Notes: generated by a model from the sequence alone, not told the origin. A stretch of DNA of 7,094 nt from an uncultured Microcoleaceae cyanobacterium (GCA_938083405.1 CALKCV010000143.1:1-7094), one strand, 5' to 3'; counted from the stretch's first letter, positions 1-5,504 are shown. Translations and numbers: made by a program.

Positions 1-431
1 ATTTTAATGGAAATGGAACCGCAGGATTTGGAGATTTAACTACTGCCGAAGCCCGGGAATACCTGACAGCCTTTGACGGCGGATACGAAGACGGCGGTCA
101 CACCATCCAAAACGTGATTAAAACAGGAAGCAGAGTTGCTGGCGATGGATTTGCAATGCTGAGTGCAGCGGAACTAGCAGGTCTTGACTTCGGTACTGGC
201 AATATAGCCAAGGCGAAGACCTTTGGATTTAGGTTCGACGCAGCTAAGTTGCCAGAAGGTAAGGCACTCATCACCCTGTTGCACGAATGCTTCAACGACG
301 CGATCGCCATGAAAGCAAACTTTGAAGCAGCAGATGGACTTGGCGTTGACGTTCCCGAACCTACTAGCATCGTCAGTTTGGCTTTAATCGGTTTGGCATT
401 AGCTGGCGGCAAACTCCGCAAGAAAAGCTAA
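1..431 (+). CDS. PEP-CTERM sorting domain protein, 3' end (5' truncated by the window)
   Basis: The reading frame is open from base 3 to the TAA at 429-431, giving 142 visible residues; the true start lies before the window. The last 27 residues form a textbook PEP-CTERM tail: VPEP (about residues 117-120), a hydrophobic stretch (TSIVSLALIGLALAGG), then a basic end (KLRKKS). Known of the family: such tails direct export and processing by an exosortase (EpsH/Crt type), giving secreted or surface-attached proteins. The visible ectodomain is glycine- and aspartate-rich at its start (FNGNGTAGFGDLTTAEAREY), and I do not recognise a named domain in it. A GTG at 114 could be read as a start, but the frame continues coherently upstream, so I treat the gene as partial. 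No exosortase gene is in the window. A strong terminator follows 41 bp downstream, so this is the last gene of its transcript. Confidence 0.9.
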   Translation, partial: FNGNGTAGFGDLTTAEAREYLTAFDGGYEDGGHTIQNVIKTGSRVAGDGFAMLSAAELAGLDFGTGNIAKAKTFGFRFDAAKLPEGKALITLLHECFNDAIAMKANFEAADGLGVDVPEPTSIVSLALIGLALAGGKLRKKS

Positions 432-472
432 TAGCTAATTAGACCGAGGTTCAAACTCTACTCAAAATTACT

Positions 473-506
473 GAAGTCGCATCCAGTGGGTGCGGCTTCT
501 TTTTTT
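473..506 (+). terminator. Intrinsic terminator of the PEP-CTERM gene
   Basis: Arms 473-484 (GAAGTCGCATCC) and 488-499 (GGGTGCGGCTTC) form a 12-bp stem with two G-U pairs and an AGT loop, followed directly by seven T (500-506). This is a textbook Rho-independent terminator on the plus strand. Confidence 0.93.
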
Positions 507-638
507 ATGGAAATTTTGGCAACTGCAATGGGTGGCACTATTGTCTGGAATTGCGCCGCCCTCGGTCGTAGCCAGAAAAAGGCGGTATAATTGGCAGGGT
601 CGATCGCCCTCATTTTTACCTGCGGGTTGCGATCGTAC
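507..638. other. Intergenic spacer without a recognisable gene
   Basis: This is part of the gene-free stretch between the PEP-CTERM gene (ends 431) and xisI (starts 929). Short open frames on both strands show no family resemblance. I looked here for the missing N-terminal half of xisH and found nothing recognisable. The only structure is an imperfect palindrome, AGGGTCGATCGCCCT, at 597-611. The rest of the gap is accounted for by the terminator before it and by the MITE-like element and xisH relic after it. Confidence 0.6.
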
Positions 639-775
639 TATAGCATTTATCGAATTGGTGAGGTACGTTTTCGATCCCCCCCAGCGGGGGAGCCATTTCA
701 AAGTCGCCCTTTAAAAGGGGGACCAACGGGGGATCGAATATTGATTTGTACCTCATTAATTCAAGAATTGCTATA
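639..775. mobile_element. MITE-like element with imperfect terminal inverted repeats
   Basis: The left end reads TATAGCATTTATCGAATTGG followed by TGAGGTAC. The right end, reverse-complemented, reads TATAGCAATTCTTGAATTAA followed by TGAGGTAC. Apart from a few mismatches the two ends are inverted copies of about 28 bp. Further in, GATCCCCC (673-680) is inverted as GGGGGATC (728-735), and the core carries two G/C-run palindromes (CCCCCC-AG-CGGGGG near 675-690 and CCCTTTAAAAGGG near 707-719). At 137 bp it has no room for a transposase, so it would be non-autonomous. No clear target-site duplication is visible. It lies directly before the surviving part of xisH. That it is mobile is inferred from its structure. 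Confidence 0.72.
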
Positions 776-800
776 AACATTTTACAATGGGTTAAACTAA

Positions 801-941
801 ATTCTATATTTAGCTATTCCTTTAGCAGCATATCGAGACTTTTTTAGCAGACAATTTATCCAGACAGCGATCGAAGATAACCGAATAAATCTGTTAGTTT
901 ATAACCCTGACAAGGAGGTAATTGTTGAATGGAAAAACTAG
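801..941 (+). pseudogene. xisH: xisH C-terminal relic (fdxN-element excision controlling factor XisH)
   Basis: The frame of 801-941 reads 46 residues and a TAG: ILYLAIPLAAYRDFF at its start, and LLVYNPDKEVIVEWKN at its end. This matches from memory the C-terminal third of XisH proteins (LYLA(V/I)P...F..., then LLV(Y/F)(D/N)P..EVIV.W). An in-frame TAA sits immediately upstream (798-800). The N-terminal two thirds, which carry the nuclease-like fold in the family, are absent; the MITE-like element ends only 25 bp before. The relic overlaps the start of xisI by 13 bp in another frame, as in an intact xisH-xisI operon, and it contains xisI's ribosome binding site. Conclusion: xisH was broken by deletion or insertion while its tail was kept, perhaps because xisI needs it. 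I see no start codon or SD that would make this piece a gene in its own right. Confidence 0.82.
912..918 (+). promoter_or_regulatory. Ribosome binding site of xisI, inside the xisH relic
   Basis: AAGGAGG lies 10 nt before the ATG at 929. In the xisH frame the same bases encode part of the DKEV peptide. A TGA at 926-928 lies immediately before the ATG in the xisI frame, which fixes the start. Confidence 0.85.
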
Positions 942-1264
942 AAAACTACAGAGAAGCAATTAAAAAAGTAATTTCGGAATACGGCCAATACAAACTCGAT
1001 GAAGAGGATGTAAGAACCGAATTAATTTTTAATAGAGAAGGGGATAATTATTTATTATTTCGCGTTGGTTGGAACGATTGGAGGCGAATTTATGGCTGTA
1101 TAATGCATATCGATCTTATCGACGACAAAATCTGGATACAATACAACGGAACCGAGGTGGGCGTTGCAGAAGAATTATTGGCATTAGGAGTTCCCAAAGA
1201 GGATATTGTCTTGGGATACCATTCTCCTTATATGAGGCAGTTTACCGAGTATGCGGTTAATTAA
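929..1264 (+). CDS. xisI: XisI family protein (fdxN-element excision controlling factor)
   Basis: The 111-residue protein has the length and motifs of the XisI family. It begins MEKLENYREAIKKVISEYGQ, has a central VGWNDWRRIYGCIMHIDLID block (residues about 47-66) with the IWIQYNGTEVG strand after it, and ends with LGVPKEDIVLGYHSPYMRQ (about 86-104). Known: in Anabaena, XisH and XisI are needed together with the recombinase XisF for excision of the fdxN element. Homologues are widespread and numerous in cyanobacteria lacking that element, so the general role is unclear. Here no xisF-like recombinase is in view and the partner xisH is reduced to its last 46 codons. The start is certain, with AAGGAGG at 912-918. 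It may be a leftover half of a two-gene module or may act with an XisH encoded elsewhere. Confidence 0.93.
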   Translation: MEKLENYREAIKKVISEYGQYKLDEEDVRTELIFNREGDNYLLFRVGWNDWRRIYGCIMHIDLIDDKIWIQYNGTEVGVAEELLALGVPKEDIVLGYHSPYMRQFTEYAVN

Positions 1265-1323
1265 TTGTTAAAAGAAGAAAAGAGAGAAAATATTGACAAA
1301 CAGGCCGGGACTGTCTGTTCTAC

Positions 1324-1354
1324 GAAACCCGGTTTTTATCAAAAACCGGGTTTC
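1324..1354. repeat. Perfect 14-bp palindrome, GAAACCCGGTTTTT type
   Basis: Arm GAAACCCGGTTTTT (1324-1337), loop ATC, arm AAAAACCGGGTTTC (1341-1354). The stem is perfect. It is not followed by a T-run on either strand, so it is more like a dispersed palindromic repeat than a classic terminator, although it could attenuate transcription between xisI and the Uma2 gene. A shorter relative with the same core occurs at 6935-6951. Confidence 0.8.
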
Positions 1355-1361
1355 TGGGTTG

Positions 1362-1391
1362 TTGGAGGCGATCGCTTTTCTATATTATAAT
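1362..1391 (+). promoter_or_regulatory. Candidate promoter of the Uma2-family gene
   Basis: A perfect -10 TATAAT lies at 1386-1391, with a weak -35 candidate TTGGAG at 1362-1367 (18-bp spacer) spanning the edge of a HIP1 site (1368-1375). The -10 box is strong and the -35 is poor. The predicted transcript would begin near 1398, about 22 nt before the start codon. Confidence 0.45.
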
Positions 1392-1407
1392 ATTAAAAAC
1401 TTGCTCG

Positions 1408-1413
1408 AAGGAG
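1408..1413 (+). promoter_or_regulatory. Ribosome binding site of the Uma2-family gene
   Basis: AAGGAG is placed 6 nt before the ATG at 1420, supporting that start. Confidence 0.8.
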
Positions 1414-1419
1414 AGAAAA

Positions 1420-2079
1420 ATGGTCGCGATCGCTAATCCTACTACCATTAATTTAAAAAACATTTCTCTACCAGAAAAACGAGTTGTTTTCCATAACCTT
1501 AATTGGGAAAGATACCAACAAATTCTCAACGCCCTGGGAGAACGACGTTCTGCTAAACTAACTTATGACAGAGGAACTTTAGAAATTACAATGCCCTTAG
1601 AGGCCCGCGAATTTGCTACCAGACTCATTGAATTATTCATCCGCATTTTAGTAGTAGAATTGGGGATGAAAATTAAAACAATGGGGTCAACTACTTTAGA
1701 CTATCCCCAATTAGACAGAAGCGCAGAACCAGATAATTGCTATTACATTCAAAATCAACATAAAGTCGCCGGTAAAACAGTTGACTTGACCGAAGACCCG
1801 CCCCCAGATTTAATTATTGAAGTAGATATTACTCATACCGACATAGATAAACTTGCGCTTTATAGCAGCATGAAAGTTCCAGAATTTTGGCGCTACAACG
1901 GGGAAACTTTACGCATTTATAAATTGCAAAACGGGCAGTATGTGGAAGTGGAAAATAGCCCTACATTTCCAGGTGTGGAGAAAGGTAAACTGTATGAATT
2001 TTTAGCGGAATGCGAAATAGATGAAGTGGAAGCAGAGAAATCTTTCCGCAGTTACGTTCGAGATAATTTAGTTAAGTAA
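1420..2079 (+). CDS. Uma2 family endonuclease-like protein (DUF820)
   Basis: This 219-residue protein has the hallmark Uma2/DUF820 architecture of the PD-(D/E)XK nuclease-like fold. A helical, basic N-terminal half contains LNWERYQQIL (27-36) and YDRGTLEITMPL (49-60). The EPDNCYYI strand follows (103-110), then PPDLIIEVDITHTD (128-141), a conserved K144 and Y148 in the helix, and VPEFWRYN (153-160). The candidate metal-binding set is D105, D130 and E134, with K144 as a possible catalytic lysine; none looks lost. The length is slightly above the usual 180-200, because of an acidic C-terminal tail (CEIDEVEAEKSF). Known: the family is hugely expanded in cyanobacteria and mostly uncharacterised, so nuclease activity is predicted from the fold only. 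The start is supported by AAGGAG at 1408 and TATAAT at 1386. The gene stands alone and converges on the desaturase gene. Confidence 0.93.
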   Translation: MVAIANPTTINLKNISLPEKRVVFHNLNWERYQQILNALGERRSAKLTYDRGTLEITMPLEAREFATRLIELFIRILVVELGMKIKTMGSTTLDYPQLDRSAEPDNCYYIQNQHKVAGKTVDLTEDPPPDLIIEVDITHTDIDKLALYSSMKVPEFWRYNGETLRIYKLQNGQYVEVENSPTFPGVEKGKLYEFLAECEIDEVEAEKSFRSYVRDNLVK

Positions 2080-2080
2080 G

Positions 2081-2214
2081 TAGTAGGACATCTAGCCTAA
2101 AATTGTGGGTAAACTTCGGATGGGCGATCTTGTAGTAATCGCTTTAGCGATTTATATCTATGAATCGCTAAAGCGATTACTACCGCAGCAACAGGCAAGA
2201 TGCCTGTTCTACTA
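2081..2214. repeat. Small palindromic element, copy 1 (MITE-like), between convergent genes
   Basis: The ends are TAGTAGGACA (2081-2090) and TGTTCTACTA (2205-2214), which are inverted copies matching at 9 of 10 bases. Inside are a perfect 21-bp stem with a 10-nt loop (2132-2152 against 2163-2183, core ATCGCTTTAGCGATT) and a second small hairpin, ACAGGCA-AGA-TGCCTGT (2191-2207). The first 33 bases (2081-2113) recur exactly at 2782-2814. The last three bases, read on the minus strand, are the TAG stop of the desaturase gene. The large stem sits between two converging genes and may stop transcription in both directions, although it has no T-run. No target duplication is evident. Confidence 0.82.
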
Positions 2215-2712
2215 ACGCCATTTAACTTCTAAATAGCCGCCGCCCGGGAATTTTTCTTCAGCTTCTTCTAGCCATTCTACTGGTTTATAAGTGCCAAATA
2301 TTTTATCCCACCAATCTAATCCCAAACCAAAATTATGATGCCATTGGTTGTGCCTGTGATGAACGTAATGGACCGGCATTTTCATCCAAGCGCAATAAGT
2401 CGGATTATCGTGTTGTAATTGATGGGCGTAGGCAGAAAAAGCGGCGTAAAATATCGCCCCGCAACACCAAGCAATTCCCCCTTGCCAGGAATAAAAAAAC
2501 GGCGGCAAAAGAAGAACGAAAGCTCCTTTTACATAGCTAATAAATTCCCCTAAAACACCTTGACCGGTGTTTTTAACGTGGTGTTCGGTGTGGGTTTTAA
2601 ACTTTTTGGGGAATTTGTGCATTGCCCTGTGCATCCAATATTCGACCAAACTGGCGAATAAAAATGCACCCCCAAACCATAAAGTTAGTTCCAGACTCTT
2701 CGTTAACGTCAT
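2212..2712 (-). CDS. Fatty acid hydroxylase / sterol desaturase superfamily membrane protein
   Basis: The 166-residue protein carries the histidine boxes of the membrane di-iron fatty acid hydroxylase superfamily (PF04116 type). In the numbering from the ATG at 2712 these are HRAMH (28-32), HTEHH (41-45), HQLQH (97-101) and HYVHHRHNQWHH (115-126). Hydrophobic segments lie at about 8-24, 60-76 and 80-96. The family uses O2 and two iron atoms to hydroxylate or desaturate lipid chains, sterols or carotenoids (CrtR/CrtZ-like relatives); the substrate here cannot be told. It is short, but all boxes are present. I chose the ATG at 2712, not the upstream in-frame TTG at 2757: AAGGAGG (2720-2726) sits 7 nt before it, and a perfect -10 TATAAT (2746-2751) overlaps the codons after the TTG. 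The stop codon is the last triplet of a repeat element, so the C-terminus may differ from that of relatives. Confidence 0.9.
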   Translation of the reverse strand: MTLTKSLELTLWFGGAFLFASLVEYWMHRAMHKFPKKFKTHTEHHVKNTGQGVLGEFISYVKGAFVLLLPPFFYSWQGGIAWCCGAIFYAAFSAYAHQLQHDNPTYCAWMKMPVHYVHHRHNQWHHNFGLGLDWWDKIFGTYKPVEWLEEAEEKFPGGGYLEVKWR

Positions 2713-2719
2713 ATTCTCG

Positions 2720-2726
2720 CCTCCTT
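2720..2726 (-). promoter_or_regulatory. Ribosome binding site deciding the desaturase start
   Basis: On the minus strand AAGGAGG is followed by a 7-nt spacer and ATG (2712-2710). This favours the 166-residue form over the longer TTG-initiated form. Confidence 0.88.
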
Positions 2727-2745
2727 TGGCTGGTTTTTCCCGTTG

Positions 2746-2751
2746 ATTATA
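2746..2751 (-). promoter_or_regulatory. Candidate -10 box of the desaturase gene
   Basis: A perfect TATAAT on the minus strand would place the transcription start near 2739 and give a leader of about 27 nt. A -35 at 17-bp spacing (AAGCCA) is poor. The repeat element at 2779-2901 ends 27 bp upstream of this box. Confidence 0.5.
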
Positions 2752-2778
2752 AACCAATTTTAGATTATTGGCTTTTGG

Positions 2779-2901
2779 GCCTAGTAGGACATCTAGCCTA
2801 AAATTGTGGGTAAAGCATGCCCGGTCGTAGTAATTGCTTTAGCGATTTATCAATATGAATCGCGCTTTGCGATTACTACGAACGCGGTTGGGCTACTAGG
2901 C
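2779..2901. repeat. Small palindromic element, copy 2 (MITE-like), upstream of the desaturase
   Basis: The ends are GCCTAGTAG (2779-2787) and CTACTAGGC (2893-2901), perfect 9-bp inverted repeats. The left 33 bases (2782-2814) are identical to 2081-2113. The internal stem (2826-2847 against 2858-2880) is an imperfect version of the copy 1 stem, with the right arm reading AATCGCGCTTTGCGATT. The two copies share the left end and the stem design but diverge on the right. The copy fills most of the gap between the TonB-like gene and the desaturase. The remainder of that gap (2902-2971) shows nothing recognisable. Confidence 0.8.
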
Positions 2902-2971
2902 TGCTGATGCTAGAACCCTTGGAATAACAGGCATAGCATGATTATTCTGCCGAGTCCAAAAATTCATTCGT

Positions 2972-3568
2972 CTATTGAGAATCATCTTTGGGCGCGGGTA
3001 AAGAAGGGAAAAATTCCTGTACTGGAAGTAGTTTGGTTATGCAGGAAGATAACATAAATTGAAAAAACTCTTCTGCCTCGGGAGACACTTTCCCTCCAGA
3101 CATATCCAAAGAAACTTCTACAAAAGTTTCCAGAGGATATCGTTTTTGAACTGCTTCCATCGTACAAACACAAAAGCCATAACTATCTGGGTTTCCCTTG
3201 CTACAACTCTCGACGAAACTGTTAACTATGTCTGGAGGATACTCGTAGGCTTCGAGCCCGTTAAACTCAATATCTATATCCGCTGAAATGCCTTCGCGCT
3301 CCTCATTAGACCGTTCAAAACGCATTTCTTTTAGCGCATCTAAAGTTTCCCTATCGAACCTTTCATTCCCGCTGCCTTGAATAATTTCTAAATTAGTCGG
3401 CCTGCCTCGCTCGTTGATATCAAATTCAACTCGCAAGCCGGAAGTGCGGTTTTTTTCTTGGGCGATCGCCGAAGTAGGAATTCCTAATAAAACTAATAAC
3501 AGCAAGGCAATATTTAATCTTTTTAGCGAAGAAAAAAGAAGTTGCATATTCTGAAAAATTTTTACCAT
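2972..3568 (-). CDS. Secreted TonB C-terminal-like domain protein with a four-cysteine tail
   Basis: This is a 198-residue protein of unknown specific function. Basic residues followed by a hydrophobic stretch (IALLLLVLLGI, 20-30) and SAIA-Q (33-37) form a probable cleaved signal peptide, so the mature protein would be periplasmic. Residues about 44-102 resemble a TonB C-terminal domain: LRVEFDINERGRPTNLEIIQ (45-64), GSGNERFDRETLDALKEMRF (65-84), then a DIDIEF strand. It lacks the proline-rich spacer of true energy-transducing TonB, and no ExbB/ExbD gene is nearby. The C-terminal part (about 110-185) carries four cysteines (C122, C133, C135, C176) in a pattern suggesting two disulfides or a metal site; I do not recognise this module by name. 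An alternative start at M8 would shorten the signal; neither start has a good SD. It is on the same strand as the FAAL gene, 169 bp downstream of it. Confidence 0.8.
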   Translation of the reverse strand: MVKIFQNMQLLFSSLKRLNIALLLLVLLGIPTSAIAQEKNRTSGLRVEFDINERGRPTNLEIIQGSGNERFDRETLDALKEMRFERSNEEREGISADIDIEFNGLEAYEYPPDIVNSFVESCSKGNPDSYGFCVCTMEAVQKRYPLETFVEVSLDMSGGKVSPEAEEFFQFMLSSCITKLLPVQEFFPSLPAPKDDSQ

Positions 3569-3595
3569 ATTTTTACTCGATCGCTCTGAAAAAAA

Positions 3596-3601
3596 ATTGT
3601 A
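3596..3601 (-). promoter_or_regulatory. Possible -10 box of the TonB-like gene
   Basis: TACAAT on the minus strand lies 27 nt before the ATG at 3568. A -35 at 17-bp spacing (TTTATG) matches the consensus at only three positions. This is a weak candidate. Confidence 0.25.
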
Positions 3602-3673
3602 CTCTTGTAACCTACTACCATAAAACTAGCAGGCTAAATTTCCTTCCTAAAGATCTGCCATACTTTCCGGAAT

Positions 3674-3691
3674 TTGCCGAAAAGCCGGCAA
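3674..3691 (-). terminator. Weak hairpin downstream of the FAAL gene
   Basis: On the minus strand TTGCCG, loop GCTTTT, CGGCAA form a 6-bp stem about 50 nt after the FAAL stop. There is no T-run, so it is a poor intrinsic terminator, and read-through into the TonB-like gene is possible. Nothing else is recognised in the 3602-3737 gap. Confidence 0.3.
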
Positions 3692-3737
3692 CGCCGCAAT
3701 AATTGGTTCATTGGATTTAAGATGCACCCATATTAAC

Positions 3738-5504
3738 TTATAAATTCAACAACTCTAAAAAGTTCTCCGCCTTTGGCACTCGCCATTCCCCGACCGCTGG
3801 CAAACTGCCATCTAAAAACTGCCGCCGGCATTCGCGCCTTTTAATCTTGCCGCTGGTAGTCTTGGGAATGGTGCCAGTTTTTAACAGCGCCACCGCCCAA
3901 ACATCGACAGTCTTCTCCTCCGCCAATGCCTGCCGGATCGCCCCTACTATTTCCTCAACATTTAACTCCCTCAAATAAGAACGTTCCACCTCAGACGCAA
4001 CTACCAACTTTTCTTCCCCTTCTATTTCTATAGAAAAAGCCGCGCCGCAACCAAAGCGCAAAGCCGGATGAGACTTTTCCACGGTCTGTTCTATCTCCTG
4101 GGGGTAGCGGTTTCGCCCCCAGAAAATCATTAACTCTTTTATCCGACCGGTAATAAATAACTCCCCGCCAGACAAAAACCCTAAATCTCCCGATCGCAAA
4201 AACGGACCCCGCTTTCCCAGATAAACCTCAAAAGTTCGTTCCGTCTCTTCTGGTTGCTGCCAATATCCCTTCGCGACTCCCGCCCCAGAGATTAAAATTT
4301 CGCCGACTCGGTTTTCTGGTAGGGGAGTTAGAGTTTCCGGGTCGGCGATCGCTATCTCATCCCCGAACCAAGCTTTGCCGCAACTTACGATCGCCTTTCC
4401 TCCATCTTCTGGCGACACCTCCACCGCGCGATTTTCCTCCAAAGCGGCTGGATCCAAATATTTAACCACTGGCGGAGAGTCTTTCCCACCTCCAGAAACA
4501 AACAAAGTCGCCTCCGCTATGCCGTAACAAGGATAAAACGCCTCCCGCCGAAAACCGCAAGGGGCGAAAGTTTCGAAGAAGCGATCGAGAGTTTCCGCCC
4601 TCACCGGTTCCGCCCCAGAAAAGGCAACCTCCCAACAACTCAAATCGAGATTAGCCAACTTTTCTGGCGTCGCCTGCCGCCAAAGCAAGTCGTAGGCAAA
4701 ATTCGGACCGCCGCTGGTGGTTGCCCGATAGCGGGAAATTGCCTCCAACCAGCGCCAGGGTTTTTGAATGAGGGCCACCGGCGACATGAGAATGGTGGGG
4801 CGATCGCTATAAATTGGCTGAATAACTCCCCCAACTAACCCCATGTCGTGAAACATCGGCAACCACATCGCCCCAGTGGTACTGGAGGAATGTTGGAAAC
4901 ATTGATAAATAACGGCAGAGTTATGGAGAATATTGCCGTGACTAACCATCACCCCCTTCGGAGTTCCAGTAGAACCGGAAGTGTATTGCATGTAAGCTAC
5001 CGTATCCCCATCGAGTTTTGGTTCGATCCACTCGGGCGCCCCCGCAGTAGCGATCGTATCCGTAGCTATCCAGGGCAAGGAATTTAGTTTTGGGGCCAGT
5101 TCGGGATTTTTAGCCAGTTGATTTTTAATCTGGGTCAGCAAAGATTGAGTCGTCAAGGCCACAGTTGCCCCGGAAGACTCGATCCGTTCTTGCAGTTCCA
5201 GCAGAGATTTAGCCGATCGCGGCGGGTTGTCCGTCACGGCCGCGACCTTGGCGTAGAGACAGCCGAAGAAGGCCGCGATAAATTCCAAGCCTGCGGTATA
5301 GGGATAGACGAGGATGGCCTGGCTTGGGCAGGCATTGAGAGATTGAAGTTGGACGGCGATCGCCCTTGCCTGTCGGTCCAGTTCTCCGTAGCTGAGGCTG
5401 CCAGACTCCGTTTCGCCGTCGGCTAGAAAGGTATAGACGACGCGATTTGGTCTGGTTTTGCTGCGATGTTGCAACAGTTCTACTAAAGTCAAATGCTTGG
5501 GCAT
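3738..5504 (-). CDS. Fatty acyl-AMP ligase (FAAL), stand-alone
   Basis: The 588-residue adenylate-forming enzyme has the usual length of a stand-alone FAAL. It activates a fatty acid with ATP to an acyl-adenylate, normally passed to an acyl carrier protein instead of CoA. Motifs in order: P-loop YTSGSTGTPKG (174-184), FHDMGLVGG (218-226), GGPNFAYDLLWRQATPE (265-281), FSGAEPVRAETLDRF (295-309), YGIAEATLFVSGG (327-339), LRSGDLGFL (436-444), RIKELMIFWGRNRYPQEIE (454-472), and PKTTSGKIKR (547-556) with the catalytic lysine K553. The HDMGL, PNFAYDL and GRN.YPQ(D/E)IE blocks are FAAL-type and unlike ordinary acyl-CoA synthetases. One oddity is GRNRYPQ where I would expect GRNHYPQ. No carrier protein, PKS or NRPS domain is fused or adjacent. 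The ATG at 5504 has no SD, but the N-terminus (LTLVELLQHRSKTRPNRVVY) starts where the family does. It is transcribed divergently from the GT4 gene. Confidence 0.95.
   Translation of the reverse strand: MPKHLTLVELLQHRSKTRPNRVVYTFLADGETESGSLSYGELDRQARAIAVQLQSLNACPSQAILVYPYTAGLEFIAAFFGCLYAKVAAVTDNPPRSAKSLLELQERIESSGATVALTTQSLLTQIKNQLAKNPELAPKLNSLPWIATDTIATAGAPEWIEPKLDGDTVAYMQYTSGSTGTPKGVMVSHGNILHNSAVIYQCFQHSSSTTGAMWLPMFHDMGLVGGVIQPIYSDRPTILMSPVALIQKPWRWLEAISRYRATTSGGPNFAYDLLWRQATPEKLANLDLSCWEVAFSGAEPVRAETLDRFFETFAPCGFRREAFYPCYGIAEATLFVSGGGKDSPPVVKYLDPAALEENRAVEVSPEDGGKAIVSCGKAWFGDEIAIADPETLTPLPENRVGEILISGAGVAKGYWQQPEETERTFEVYLGKRGPFLRSGDLGFLSGGELFITGRIKELMIFWGRNRYPQEIEQTVEKSHPALRFGCGAAFSIEIEGEEKLVVASEVERSYLRELNVEEIVGAIRQALAEEKTVDVWAVALLKTGTIPKTTSGKIKRRECRRQFLDGSLPAVGEWRVPKAENFLELLNL

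Noticed and set aside
98..421. Minus-strand frame opposite the PEP-CTERM gene
   Set aside because: It is antisense to the coherent PEP-CTERM frame and has no recognisable family.
591..776. Short plus-strand open frames across 490-776 as possible small proteins
   Set aside because: They run through the terminator T-run and the MITE-like element, lack SD sequences and show no family resemblance; the inverted repeats explain the sequence better.
2081..2901. The repeats around the desaturase gene as a CRISPR array
   Set aside because: There are only two copies about 700 bp apart with a gene between them and no regular spacers; the inverted ends and stems fit small palindromic elements.
2972..3568. 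True TonB energy transducer
   Set aside because: It has a probable cleaved signal peptide, no proline-rich spacer, an extra cysteine domain and no ExbB/ExbD neighbours.
4848..5426. Plus-strand open frames opposite the FAAL gene
   Set aside because: They lie wholly antisense to a gene with clear conserved motifs, have no SD and give low-complexity or arginine-rich translations typical of shadow frames.
3738..5504. Ordinary long-chain acyl-CoA synthetase
   Set aside because: The HDMGL, GGPNFAYDL and GRN-YPQ-IE blocks and the VVSCG-type middle region are those of fatty acyl-AMP ligases.
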